Shown here: one piece after another, positions 18,130 through 25,801 of the stretch
Numbering within the stretch: the stretch's first letter is position 1
Layout: each line of letters begins with the position of its first letter
Assembly: GCF_026004075.1 (NCBI RefSeq)
Contig: NZ_BPIK01000001.1
Span: 1,156,041 to 1,220,040 of the forward strand
Length of the DNA stretch: 64,000 nt
Direction of reading: 5' to 3'
From: Meiothermus sp.
GTDB taxonomy: Bacteria; Deinococcota; Deinococci; Deinococcales; Thermaceae
Program-made: the position numbers and the translations under genes
The notes under the pieces: model-generated
Told to the model about the DNA's origin: nothing
Seen by the model: only the letters and a program-made list of their open reading frames with translations
The model's database searches: none

Positions 18130-21093
18130 ATGAACCTTACCGAGCCCTCTGTTCTGAACCGCTACCTGCCCGGCCTGCCCCAGGTGGCCCGCGCGCTGAT
18201 CTTCGCCCAGCACCCAGGCCCCCGGGTGCTGCTCTGCCCCGAGGAGCGGCTGGGTTTGTATTCCGACCTGGGCGCGCTGGGGGTCTCGGCCTATGTGAAC
18301 CCTGGTTTGGAAGCCATCGGCGAGGCCGGGGTGGTGGTGATGAGCTACCGCGCGGCTCTCGAGGGCTTTCCCTCCCAGCCCGAAGACTGGCGGCTGGTGC
18401 TCGAGGTGGGCCGGCGCTACCTGCGCGACGAGCTGCTGGAGCGCCTTTTGCGCATGGGATACCTGCGCGAAGAGGACTACCGCGTACAGGGGGACGTCCT
18501 CGAGCTGGGCGGGGTGCGCCTCGAGTTTTTTGGTGACGAGCTCGAGGTGCTGAAGGTAGACGGCCAGCCCCGCCAGCGCCACGTCCTCACGGCCCGTGCG
18601 GGCAAGGCCGAAGCCTGGGACTCCCACAAGATTCTGCACTTCCCCGGCCCGGTCTTCCTCGACACCCCGGCCCTGGCCCCGGAGGCACTGTGGCCTTTGC
18701 TGGCCGGGCGGGATCGGGTGGCCTTTGGCCTGGGGGGGCCCGAACTGCCCACCTTGTCCCTGGACTACAAGCCCCTGCCCCCCTACCGGGCCCGCATCTC
18801 CCAGTTTGTCGAGGATGTGCATAACTGGGTGGGGGCGGGCTGGTCGGTGGTGTTCTTTTATCGCCACGCCAAAAGCCGAAACTACCTGCTCTCCAAGCTT
18901 CAGGCCCGCTACCCCGACCTGGCCGTGGTTTCCACCCCCACCCTGGGCCCCCGTCCCGGCAGCCTCAACCTGGTACCGGCCTCCTTCGAAGGGGCTTTCC
19001 TCGAGCCCGAGCGCCGCACCGTCTACCTGAGCGAGGCCCACCTGTACGCCTTCGGCGGGGCCGAGGTGCTGCGTAACCGCAAGCTGCTCTCCGGCGAGGA
19101 AACCGACCCCGGCGCCCTGGCCGTGGGCGACTACCTGATCCACCCCGAGCACGGCATCGGCCAGTACCTGGGCCTGGAGACCCGCGAGGTGCTGGGGGCC
19201 CAGCGCGACTACCTGGTGCTGCGCTATGCGGGCGAGGCCCGGATGTACCTGCCGGTCGAGCTGCTCCCGCTCCTGAAGCGCCACCCTGGCACCACCGACG
19301 ACCCCCCGGCGCTTTCCTCGCTGGGCAAGGGCGAGTGGAAGCGGAGCCGCGAAAAAGCCGCCAAAGATGCGGAAGAACTGGCCCAGCGTATGCTGGTGCT
19401 GCACGCCAGGCGCGAGGCCACGCCGGGACGGGCTTTTGGGCCGCTGCCGGACTGGGATGTTCTTATTGAGCAAAACTTCCCCTTCGAACTCACCCCCGAC
19501 CAGCAGAAGGCCCTCGAGGAGGCCCTGCGCGACCTCGAGGCCCCCCGGCCCATGGAACGCCTGATCTCGGGTGACGTGGGCTTTGGCAAGACCGAGGTGG
19601 CCCTGCGGGCGGCCTTCCGGGTGGTGGGGCATGGGGCCCAGGTGGCGGTGCTGGTGCCCACCACCCTCCTGGCCGAGCAGCACAAGGAGACCTTTCAGAA
19701 GCGCCTGGCGGGCCTGCCGGTGCGGGTGGCGGCGCTCTCGCGCTTCACTTCCGAGCGCGAGGCCCGCGAGGTACTGCGGGGCCTCGAGCAGGGCACGGTA
19801 GACATCGTGATCGGCACCCACCGGCTGCTCTCGCCCGACGTGCGCTTCAAAGACCTGGGCCTACTGGTAGTGGACGAGGAGCACCGCTTTGGGGTGGGCC
19901 AGAAGGAGCGCATCCGCGAACTCAAAGAGGCCGTGGACACCCTCTACCTCTCGGCCACCCCCATCCCCCGCAGCCTCTACAGCGCCCTGGTGGGCCTGCG
20001 CGACCTCAGCAGCATCCAGACCCCGCCCCCCGGCCGCAAGCCCATCCGCACCCTGCTGGCCCCCTACGACCCGGCCCTGGTGCGGCAAGGCATTATGGAC
20101 GAGCTCGAGCGCGGTGGCAAAGCCTTCTACGTGCACGACCGGGTCGCCACCATCCTGGCCCGGCGTAGCTACCTGGAAGCCCTGGTGCCCGAGGCCCGCT
20201 TCGGGGTGGTGCATGGGCAGATGCACGAGTCCGAGGTGGAGGAGACCATGCTGGCCTTTGCCGAGGGGGCCTTCGATGTACTTCTAGCCACCACCATCAT
20301 TGAGTCCGGCCTCGACATCCCCGAGGCCAACACCATCCTGGTTGAGCGGGCCGATAAGCTGGGCCTGGCCGCGCTCTACCAGCTCCGGGGCCGGGTGGGG
20401 CGGCGCGACCAGGAGGCCTGGGCCTACCTCTTCCACCCCCTGCGCCTCACCGAAGGGGCCGAACGCCGCCTGGCCGCCATTGCCGACCTCTCCGACCTGG
20501 GCTCCGGCCACCTGCTGGCCGAAAAGGATATGGAAATCCGCGGGGTGGGCAACCTGCTGGGCCCCGAGCAGCACGGCCACATCCGCGCGGTGAGCCTGGA
20601 AATCTACACCGAGCTGCTCTCCGAGGCCATCCGCAAGCTAAAGGGCGAACAGACCGAACCCGAGCGCCACGTGACCCTCGACCTACAGCTCTCGGCCCGG
20701 CTCTCCCCGGAGTACATCCAGAGCCCCGCCGCCCGCAGCCGCTACTATGGCCGCCTGGCCGAGTGCAAAAACCTGGCCCAGCTCGCCCGCCTGGTCAAAG
20801 AACTCAAGGAGCGCTACGGCCCGGCTCCCCAGGAGGTGGAGAACTTCCTGGCCCTCACCCGCCTGCGCCTGCTGGCCGAGGGCCGGGGGGTGGTCTCCAT
20901 CACCGAGGACATGCTGCACTTGCAAATCGCCTTCCAGACCTCCGCCCTCGACTACGACGCCAAAGCCCTGCGGGCCCTGCCCTTCCGGGTCGAACCCACC
21001 CAGTACCCCCCCGGCTTCCGCATCCCCAAAAAAGGCCTGCGCCCCGAGGAGTATGTGCAGGCCCTGAGCGAGGTGCTGTACCTGGTGGGTTGA
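18130..21093 (+). CDS. mfd: Transcription-repair coupling factor
   Basis: A 987-residue SF2 DNA translocase that removes stalled RNA polymerase and recruits UvrA. In order: UvrB-homology region (about 1-290), RNA polymerase-interaction domain with GDYLIHPEHGIGQYLGLE (about 330-400), and a RecG-like motor with Walker A GDVGFGKTEVAL (about 481-492) and DEEH box (582-585). Then come the TRG-like region (LYQLRGRVGRRDQEAWAYLF) and the C-terminal D7 domain. It is shorter than the E. coli protein, mainly in the N-terminal part, as is usual in Thermus. It is transcribed divergently from vapB. Confidence 0.97.
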   Translation: MNLTEPSVLNRYLPGLPQVARALIFAQHPGPRVLLCPEERLGLYSDLGALGVSAYVNPGLEAIGEAGVVVMSYRAALEGFPSQPEDWRLVLEVGRRYLRDELLERLLRMGYLREEDYRVQGDVLELGGVRLEFFGDELEVLKVDGQPRQRHVLTARAGKAEAWDSHKILHFPGPVFLDTPALAPEALWPLLAGRDRVAFGLGGPELPTLSLDYKPLPPYRARISQFVEDVHNWVGAGWSVVFFYRHAKSRNYLLSKLQARYPDLAVVSTPTLGPRPGSLNLVPASFEGAFLEPERRTVYLSEAHLYAFGGAEVLRNRKLLSGEETDPGALAVGDYLIHPEHGIGQYLGLETREVLGAQRDYLVLRYAGEARMYLPVELLPLLKRHPGTTDDPPALSSLGKGEWKRSREKAAKDAEELAQRMLVLHARREATPGRAFGPLPDWDVLIEQNFPFELTPDQQKALEEALRDLEAPRPMERLISGDVGFGKTEVALRAAFRVVGHGAQVAVLVPTTLLAEQHKETFQKRLAGLPVRVAALSRFTSEREAREVLRGLEQGTVDIVIGTHRLLSPDVRFKDLGLLVVDEEHRFGVGQKERIRELKEAVDTLYLSATPIPRSLYSALVGLRDLSSIQTPPPGRKPIRTLLAPYDPALVRQGIMDELERGGKAFYVHDRVATILARRSYLEALVPEARFGVVHGQMHESEVEETMLAFAEGAFDVLLATTIIESGLDIPEANTILVERADKLGLAALYQLRGRVGRRDQEAWAYLFHPLRLTEGAERRLAAIADLSDLGSGHLLAEKDMEIRGVGNLLGPEQHGHIRAVSLEIYTELLSEAIRKLKGEQTEPERHVTLDLQLSARLSPEYIQSPAARSRYYGRLAECKNLAQLARLVKELKERYGPAPQEVENFLALTRLRLLAEGRGVVSITEDMLHLQIAFQTSALDYDAKALRALPFRVEPTQYPPGFRIPKKGLRPEEYVQALSEVLYLVG

Positions 21094-21109
21094 TGTGTAC
21101 TGCGAGAGT

Positions 21110-21502
21110 TTAGGCCTTAAGTTGCATTTCCACCCAGGCCACCACCCGCCGGGCAAGCTCGAGGGCTTCTAGGTAGGCGGCCTCATCCAGATCGGGGTAA
21201 TCCCCTGGGTAGCGGGTTACCACGGCGTAAAAAGACAGCACCTCGGCAGCTTTGATCTCCTCCGGTACGGCCATGCCTGCTGCTTCCAACTGCTGCAACA
21301 AGAGGCCGATGTCGTGTGTTTTGGGGAAGGGCTGATGGTATGCCAGCAGCAGGGCCTAGAGGGCTTTTTCGGTGGCTTGCTGCGCGTCGAAGCAGAGGTC
21401 TTCGTAAAGAATTTCTGGGGCGAGGCGGCCTGCGTTGGCGCGGGCAAGGCTACCTTTGGCCCGCAGTAACCAGGCTTTTGGGTTGTTGCCCTTACCCGGC
21501 AT
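21110..21502 (-). pseudogene. HEPN-domain protein interrupted by an in-frame amber codon
   Basis: Reading from ATG 21502 gives a complete 130-codon HEPN protein (PGKGNNPKAWLLRAKGSL at the start, DLCFDAQQATEKAL in the middle, QPFPKTHDIGLLLQQLEAAG after). A TAG stands at 21358-21356 where a Gln or Lys codon is expected. After the stop the frame stays open and family-like to TAA at 21110. HEPN proteins paired with MNT nucleotidyltransferases are RNase toxins or related effectors. The gene overlaps the MNT gene by 11 nt, the standard arrangement. Truncation after 48 residues should abolish function unless the codon is read through. Confidence 0.82.
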
Positions 21503-21809
21503 ACACAATCTGACCGTTGCGCTGCGCTTCGGAGTAGATGGGCATCCAAGCCTTGCGCGCGCGCTCGAGCTGTTCAGGTGTAGTCAGAATCAAATCTACC
21601 CCAAAGCTCCGCCTAACCTGACCAAGGCAGCGGTACAAGGCTTTATAGTTTTCTAGGGTGATGTACTCCTCTGGTACCACCACCAGCAAATCGTAATCGC
21701 TGTCGGGGCGGCCTTGGCCTTTGGCCCTCGAGCCAAACAAAATAATCTGCCGGGCCGGCACCACCTCCAGGATGCGCTCCAACACCGGCTTTAGCTCGGG
21801 GTGGTTCAT
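21492..21809 (-). CDS. MNT-type nucleotidyltransferase (antitoxin partner of HEPN)
   Basis: A 105-residue minimal nucleotidyltransferase. The motif GSRAKGQGRPDSDYDLLV (residues 26-43) gives the GS...D-x-D active site with Asp38 and Asp40; Asp72 in VDLIL is the third acidic residue. By family knowledge, MNT antitoxins AMPylate the partner HEPN toxin. Here the gene is intact while its HEPN neighbour carries a stop codon, so it may be an orphaned antitoxin on the way to loss. Confidence 0.85.
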   Translation of the reverse strand: MNHPELKPVLERILEVVPARQIILFGSRAKGQGRPDSDYDLLVVVPEEYITLENYKALYRCLGQVRRSFGVDLILTTPEQLERARKAWMPIYSEAQRNGQIVYAG

Positions 21810-21818
21810 GCTTTTATG

Positions 21819-21895
21819 CTAGCACGCCATCTGTGCTTCTACCCAGGCCACCACCTGTCAAGCCAGATATCCAGCACTTCAAGCGCTGAAGGATT
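21819..21895 (-). pseudogene. Fossil C-terminus of a second HEPN gene
   Basis: The minus strand encodes QVVAWVEAQMAC followed by a stop at 21819, matching the end of the adjacent HEPN gene (RVVAWVEMQLKA). At the DNA level 18 of 20 bases match between 21838-21857 and 21127-21146. Just upstream, in another frame, ALEVLDIWLDR resembles the preceding helix, so the remnant is frameshifted. It ends 9 nt before the MNT start. Confidence 0.55.
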
Positions 21896-21945
21896 TGGCC
21901 TTTGACAACTGGTCGTTTCCTGCGGCCGTACCGTAAGATAAGCGT

Positions 21946-22359
21946 ATGGACAGAAGAATACGGGTACTCATAGCAAAACCAGGTCTCGATGGTCACGACC
22001 GAGGGGCCAAGGTGGTGGCCCGGGCCCTGCGCGATGCAGGAATGGAGGTCATTTATACGGGCTTGCGGCAAACCCCAGAGATGATAGTCTCTGCTGCTTT
22101 GCAGGAAGACGTAGATGCTATTGGCTTATCGGTGTTGTCGGGGGCGCACATGCACTACTTCAGCGAGGTGCGGCGGTTGCTAAAAGAACAGGGCGCCGAC
22201 GACATTTTGCTCTTTGGCGGTGGCATTATCCCCGACGAAGACGTACCCTATCTCAAAGAGATGGGCGTGGCGGCGGTTTTTGGGCCTGGTACCAGCACCC
22301 AGGACATTGTCGACTTCCTAAAGAAAGCCACCCCGCAACGCTGGGCTGCTCAGGGATAA
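21946..22359 (+). CDS. Cobalamin-binding subunit of methylmalonyl-CoA mutase type
   Basis: A 137-residue stand-alone B12-binding domain. [20 protein letters not shown] contains the DxHxxG motif (Asp15, His17, Gly20) that displaces the lower axial base of cobalamin. [10 protein letters not shown] and [14 protein letters not shown], then VFGPGT, are the other family segments. It should pair with a separate large mutase subunit (not in this window) in propionyl-CoA/methylmalonyl-CoA conversion. A TAAGAT box 6 nt before the ATG suggests a leaderless mRNA. The next gene follows at 19 nt. Confidence 0.9.
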   Translation: MDRRIRVLIAKPGLDGHDRGAKVVARALRDAGMEVIYTGLRQTPEMIVSAALQEDVDAIGLSVLSGAHMHYFSEVRRLLKEQGADDILLFGGGIIPDEDVPYLKEMGVAAVFGPGTSTQDIVDFLKKATPQRWAAQG

Positions 22360-22378
22360 GCCACTCGGGAGGATAACC

Positions 22379-23023
22379 ATGGCAACCCCTCGAAAAACCC
22401 CCAAGGCCAGCGGAAAAAAAACCACCTCTAAAACCAAATCCCAAGCAAAGCCCACCGCATGGGTCAGGGTGCCCGACGAAAACGAGGTGCCCGAGGATGT
22501 GCGGGTGTTGTTTGGCAAGTTCAAGGAAAAAACCGGCTTTATCCCCAACGTAGCCCGCAACTTTGCTCTCACCCCCGAGCACTTCCTGCGCTGGTTTCGC
22601 TACTACGACTATTTGATGCGCAACGAAGGCCAGAGCCACCTGACCCGCAAAGAGCGCGAGATGATCGCAGTGGTGGTCTCTTCGGCCAACGAGTGCGAGT
22701 ACTGCCTGGCCTCCCACTCGGCCTATTTGCGCGAGATTGCCGGCGACCCTGTGCTGCCCGACGTGCTCGCGGCCAACTACCGGCGGGCCCACCTGACGCC
22801 CAGAGAGCACGCCCTGCTCGAGTTCGCCCACCAGATAACCGTGGACTCTGCGGTGATGAGTTCTGCCGATGTGCAGATGCTTCGCGCCATTGGGCTTTCC
22901 GACGAGGCCATTTTCGAAGCCGCTCAGGTTGCGGCCATGTTCAACTTCACCAACCGCATTGCCAACGCGATGGGTTGGGTGCCCAACGAGGAGTACTACT
23001 ACCAGCACCGGGACAAAAAGTAG
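22379..23023 (+). CDS. AhpD-like peroxidase-related protein
   Basis: A 214-residue protein of the carboxymuconolactone decarboxylase/AhpD fold. The motif ECEYCLASH (Cys106, Cys109, His113) is the redox CxxC-xxx-H of the family. FNFTNRIANAMGWVPNEEYY near the C-terminus matches the 'peroxidase-related' subgroup. The N-terminus has a Lys/Thr-rich, probably disordered extension of about 26 residues. It likely reduces peroxide or serves as a thiol antioxidant; the electron donor is unknown. It seems co-transcribed with the B12-subunit gene and the small membrane protein behind it. Confidence 0.85.
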   Translation: MATPRKTPKASGKKTTSKTKSQAKPTAWVRVPDENEVPEDVRVLFGKFKEKTGFIPNVARNFALTPEHFLRWFRYYDYLMRNEGQSHLTRKEREMIAVVVSSANECEYCLASHSAYLREIAGDPVLPDVLAANYRRAHLTPREHALLEFAHQITVDSAVMSSADVQMLRAIGLSDEAIFEAAQVAAMFNFTNRIANAMGWVPNEEYYYQHRDKK

Positions 23024-23032
23024 ACTGATGCT

Positions 23033-23209
23033 ATGGAAGGCTTGAAGCCTTTTGGCTTGTGGGGATTAATTGCGGTTTTGGTGGGGGGCCTGATTTACCT
23101 CGCCCAGTGGCAGGGCTGGATTCCCGGTACGTTTCCGTACTGGGCGCTGGGCGTAGTGCTGATACTTGCGCTGGGATTTGCCAATTTGCTGGCCAGAGGG
23201 CCCCGGTAA
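23033..23209 (+). CDS. Small two-helix membrane protein
   Basis: ATG 23033 opens a 58-residue frame (MEGLKPFGLWGLIAVLVGGL ...) with two hydrophobic segments (about residues 9-25 and 36-53) separated by a short polar/aromatic loop WQGWIPGTFPYW. It begins 9 nt after the AhpD-like gene, so it is probably the last gene of that operon. The frame is flanked by stop codons and the composition is that of a real membrane peptide. Function unknown. Confidence 0.6.
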   Translation: MEGLKPFGLWGLIAVLVGGLIYLAQWQGWIPGTFPYWALGVVLILALGFANLLARGPR

Positions 23210-23241
23210 CCCACAGACTTTATGCTATCCCTGTAGCCCGT

Positions 23242-23847
23242 TTATCGGGTGCCTAGCGTTCTAAAGATGAGTGTACAGTACTGGTTCGAAAGCGCCTCGA
23301 GGGTTAGTTTGCCGCCGGGGCGATACCAGTGATACGTCCAGTTAAGAGCCGAAAGAACAAATAGGGCAGCAAGCCGAACATCTTCAACCTGAAACTGGCC
23401 CTGCTGCACACCTGCTTCAATCACTCTACGAAAATGCGCTTCGTAGGCATCCCGCCGGGCGGTAATTTTACGTTGTAGCTCGGGGTTTAAGAACTTCCAC
23501 TCGTGAAAGAAAACCGTGGCATTGTCCAGCTCACGCACGATGACCTCGAGGTGTCCCCGCACGAGACGCTCGAGCTGCTCCTTGGGTGAAAGATCGGGGG
23601 ATATCGCTTCGGCGCTGCTCAAAAACTCATCCGCGGCCCGATTAACCAGCTCAAACAACACCTCTTCTTTCGACTGGATGTGGGCGTACAGGCTGCCTCC
23701 CTGTAGATTTACAGCCCTGGCCAGATCCCGCATCGACGTTGCATGAAACCCCTGACGGCTAAATAACTGGCCTGCGGCATCGAGAATTTCATCTCGACGA
23801 TTGGCCTTTTCTCCTTTAGCCTCTTCAAACGAACGATTGTTTGACAC
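23242..23847 (-). CDS. TetR-family transcriptional repressor
   Basis: A 201-residue regulator: N-terminal TetR helix-turn-helix (NRRDEILDAAGQLFSRQGFH, ATSMRDLARAVNLQGGSLYAHIQSKEEVL), then an all-helical ligand domain. I place the start at GTG 23847 because a strong promoter ends at 23858 on this strand; an in-frame ATG at 23904 lies upstream of that promoter. Fatty-acid or phenylacetate-responsive TetR proteins of Thermus look similar, so an acyl-CoA ligand is plausible but unproved. It is convergent with the B12/AhpD-like operon. Confidence 0.88.
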   Translation of the reverse strand: MSNNRSFEEAKGEKANRRDEILDAAGQLFSRQGFHATSMRDLARAVNLQGGSLYAHIQSKEEVLFELVNRAADEFLSSAEAISPDLSPKEQLERLVRGHLEVIVRELDNATVFFHEWKFLNPELQRKITARRDAYEAHFRRVIEAGVQQGQFQVEDVRLAALFVLSALNWTYHWYRPGGKLTLEALSNQYCTLIFRTLGTR

Positions 23848-23857
23848 CCTGGCGCCG

Positions 23858-23886
23858 AGTATAGGATTTGTAGGGCACTGCGTCAA
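23858..23886 (-). promoter_or_regulatory. Promoter of the TetR gene
   Basis: On the minus strand TTGACG (23886-23881), 17-nt spacer, TATACT (23863-23858). The predicted start of transcription is only about 4 nt before the GTG at 23847. Confidence 0.7.
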
Positions 23887-23939
23887 TCCAAGAGCCTGCT
23901 TCAAGCAATTATTGCGCCGACTTGCCCGCTTTGGCTGGC

Positions 23940-23968
23940 TTGACGTTAAGAGGGGTGGAGCCTACAAT
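23940..23968 (+). promoter_or_regulatory. Promoter of the tRNA-His/tRNA-Leu unit
   Basis: TTGACG (23940-23945), 17-nt spacer, TACAAT (23963-23968), about 20 nt before tRNA-His. Confidence 0.75.
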
Positions 23969-23988
23969 ACCTTTTGCTGTTGCGGCGC

Positions 23989-24066
23989 GGTGAGCGTAGC
24001 TCAGCCGGTTAGAGCACCGGTCTGTGGAACCGGGGGTCGTGGGTTCAAGTCCCATCGCTCACCCCA
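23989..24066 (+). tRNA. tRNA-His (GTG)
   Basis: Cloverleaf with acceptor GTGAGCG pairing with CGCTCAC, anticodon loop CTGTGGA (anticodon GTG) and T-arm GTTCAAGTC. A G at -1 (23989) faces the discriminator C, the tRNA-His hallmark. The CCA end is encoded (24064-24066). Confidence 0.95.
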
Positions 24067-24106
24067 AAACTCGAAGGGAAAGGCCTGTAGAGGCTTTTCT
24101 CCTCAT

Positions 24107-24191
24107 GCGCGGATGGTGGAACTGGTAGACACGCAAGACTTAGGATCTTGTGCCGCAAGGTGTGGGGGTTCAAGTCCCCCTCCGCGCACCA
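24107..24191 (+). tRNA. tRNA-Leu (TAG)
   Basis: Acceptor GCGCGGA pairs with TCCGCGC; anticodon loop CTTAGGA gives anticodon TAG. The long variable arm (class II tRNA) and encoded CCA (24189-24191) fit leucine. It is co-transcribed with tRNA-His. Confidence 0.95.
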
Positions 24192-24194
24192 CAC

Positions 24195-24219
24195 AACCCC
24201 GGAATGAGCCGGGGTTTTT
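24195..24219 (+). terminator. Terminator of the tRNA unit
   Basis: Stem AACCCCGG (24195-24202) with CCGGGGTT (24209-24216), 6-nt loop, followed by TTT. Confidence 0.8.
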
Positions 24220-24327
24220 GCGTTTTATAGCGACTGTTTTTTTGATGACAATCTATCCGATACGACCTTCGATAAGAAAAACCCCTCTGCAAAGAGAGGG
24301 GAAGGAGGAGGGGCGATGCCAACAAAC

Positions 24328-25536
24328 CTAGGGTAGGAAGGACCAGCCGTTGCGGTACTTGAGCAGGAGCGCTTTTTCAACCAACACTTTGTTGAAGTCG
24401 CCAAGCACGTTGGGTAGCATCACCTGGAATTGCCGCGGCGGGAATAGATGATTGCCAAGGATGATGACCTCCTTGTTTCCGGCGTCCATCACGCATACCG
24501 CGGGCATGGAGCCAAAGGACTTGCAATGTAGGTTGTTGAGATTGCCGTGCAGAATCTCACTGATGTTGCGGGCAGCAACCTTGGCCATCTCATCTGTAGG
24601 GAAGCCGGTTTTGGGAACACCGAAAGGCACATCGCCCTTGAAGGGGTTGGGTACTTTGGCCGCCAAGCCTACGGCAAAAACGTTGGGATAACGGGTGCTT
24701 TGGTAGCCGTCTGTTACCTCCACAAAGCCTTTGGCATCGGTTAGCTCGGGGGTATTTTTCATCACGTCGGCACCCTCGAAGGGTGGTACCAACATGGTGA
24801 ACTTTGAAGGCAGAAACTCGCCGGAAGCGAGCATCACACCATCGGGACGAACCTCGGTGATGGCGGCATTAGCGCGGTAATCAATGCCCTGCATTTTCAG
24901 GAAGGTCTTGAGCATGGTTTCCCCACCGCTCATGCCACCGATGCCGAAGTGTCCGAGTTTGGGCTCGGGAGTAACCCAAGTGATACTGACCTGCTTACGC
25001 TTGCCGGCCTTGCGTACCTGATGGTCGAAATTGAACAGATACTCGTAGCCTGCGCCCATGCAGCTAGCACCCGGCACTGCACCAATTACTACCGGGCCTG
25101 GGTTTTGCAGGAATTGCTTATAGGCCTCGTAGGTTTTTTCAGCGTCGGGTGGGGTGAAGATCGAGTGCGAATAGCCCTTGGGCCCCAGGCCTGGCACGGC
25201 ATCCCAGGCCAGCTTAGCACCCGTAGCGATGACCAAGAAGTCGTAGTCGATGACGGTTCCGTCGGCTAGCTCTACCTGGTTATCCTGCGGCCTAACCTTG
25301 GTGGCCTCACCCAAGATGAACTCGATACCTCCACGACGGAAGGTTTTTTCGGCGTCGAAAGTGATATCCGACACCTTGCGGCGACCAAATGGCACCCAGA
25401 TGAGGGAGGGGATGTAAACAAACTCTTTTTGCCTCGAGACCACCATAATCCTGGCCTCTTTGCCCAGCCTACGCTTTAGCTCGAAAGCGCTGGTCATTCC
25501 ACCGAAGTTTCCGCCTAGTACGACGATGTTTTTCAT
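24328..25536 (-). CDS. Sulfide:quinone oxidoreductase-like flavoprotein
   Basis: A 402-residue two-dinucleotide-binding-domain flavoprotein. Residues 3-16 (NIVVLGGNFGGMTS) form the FAD Rossmann motif and LVIATGAKLAWD (101-112) the second conserved segment. Cysteines at 159 (GASCMGAGYE), 338 and 348 (GSMPAVCVMD) match positions used by sulfide:quinone reductases for the sulfur-bridge redox pair. The C-terminal PNVFAVGLAAKVP contacts FAD. It would oxidise sulfide at the membrane and pass electrons to quinone. A type II NADH dehydrogenase is the main alternative, but the cysteines argue for SQR. An AAGGAG ribosome site precedes the ATG. Confidence 0.75.
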   Translation of the reverse strand: MKNIVVLGGNFGGMTSAFELKRRLGKEARIMVVSRQKEFVYIPSLIWVPFGRRKVSDITFDAEKTFRRGGIEFILGEATKVRPQDNQVELADGTVIDYDFLVIATGAKLAWDAVPGLGPKGYSHSIFTPPDAEKTYEAYKQFLQNPGPVVIGAVPGASCMGAGYEYLFNFDHQVRKAGKRKQVSITWVTPEPKLGHFGIGGMSGGETMLKTFLKMQGIDYRANAAITEVRPDGVMLASGEFLPSKFTMLVPPFEGADVMKNTPELTDAKGFVEVTDGYQSTRYPNVFAVGLAAKVPNPFKGDVPFGVPKTGFPTDEMAKVAARNISEILHGNLNNLHCKSFGSMPAVCVMDAGNKEVIILGNHLFPPRQFQVMLPNVLGDFNKVLVEKALLLKYRNGWSFLP

Positions 25537-25728
25537 ATCTTGCTCCTTGCTTCACAAACTACTACATACGGGCAGGGGGTATACAGGGTCAGGTGTCCCG
25601 CCTACATCCGCTTCCGAAATTGCCGATACAACACTGAGGGTCGGAGGGCTCGCTGATGTTGCCGGTGTGTTGGCTTTACTCAAAGATCTCTGCAAAACAC
25701 TTCGAACTGTGTTACTGGAGATGCCGCA

Positions 25729-25761
25729 GGTGCATCTCAAATGCACCCGGGGTTGTAAACT
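25729..25761 (+). promoter_or_regulatory. Inverted repeat and -10 box upstream of tig
   Basis: A perfect 7-bp inverted repeat, GGTGCAT (25729-25735) and ATGCACC (25741-25747), spaced by 5 nt, covers the place where a -35 box would lie for TAAACT at 25756-25761. It may be an operator; no regulator is identified. Confidence 0.35.
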
Positions 25762-25801
25762 ATGACCTTGGCGACCCCTGCGGTCGAACTCGAGGTGTGT
25801 T

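Noticed and set aside
18019-19821. 600-codon open frame antisense to mfd
   Set aside because: It mirrors the GC-rich third positions of mfd, has low-complexity Gly/Gln/His composition, no ribosome site and no domain. Similar antisense frames opposite gcvP (39842-41410), rpoC (54116-55615) and gltB (33889-35184) were rejected for the same reason.
23801-24331. 176-codon frame across tRNA-His and tRNA-Leu
   Set aside because: It overlaps the TetR 5' region and both tRNA genes and has no protein-like composition.
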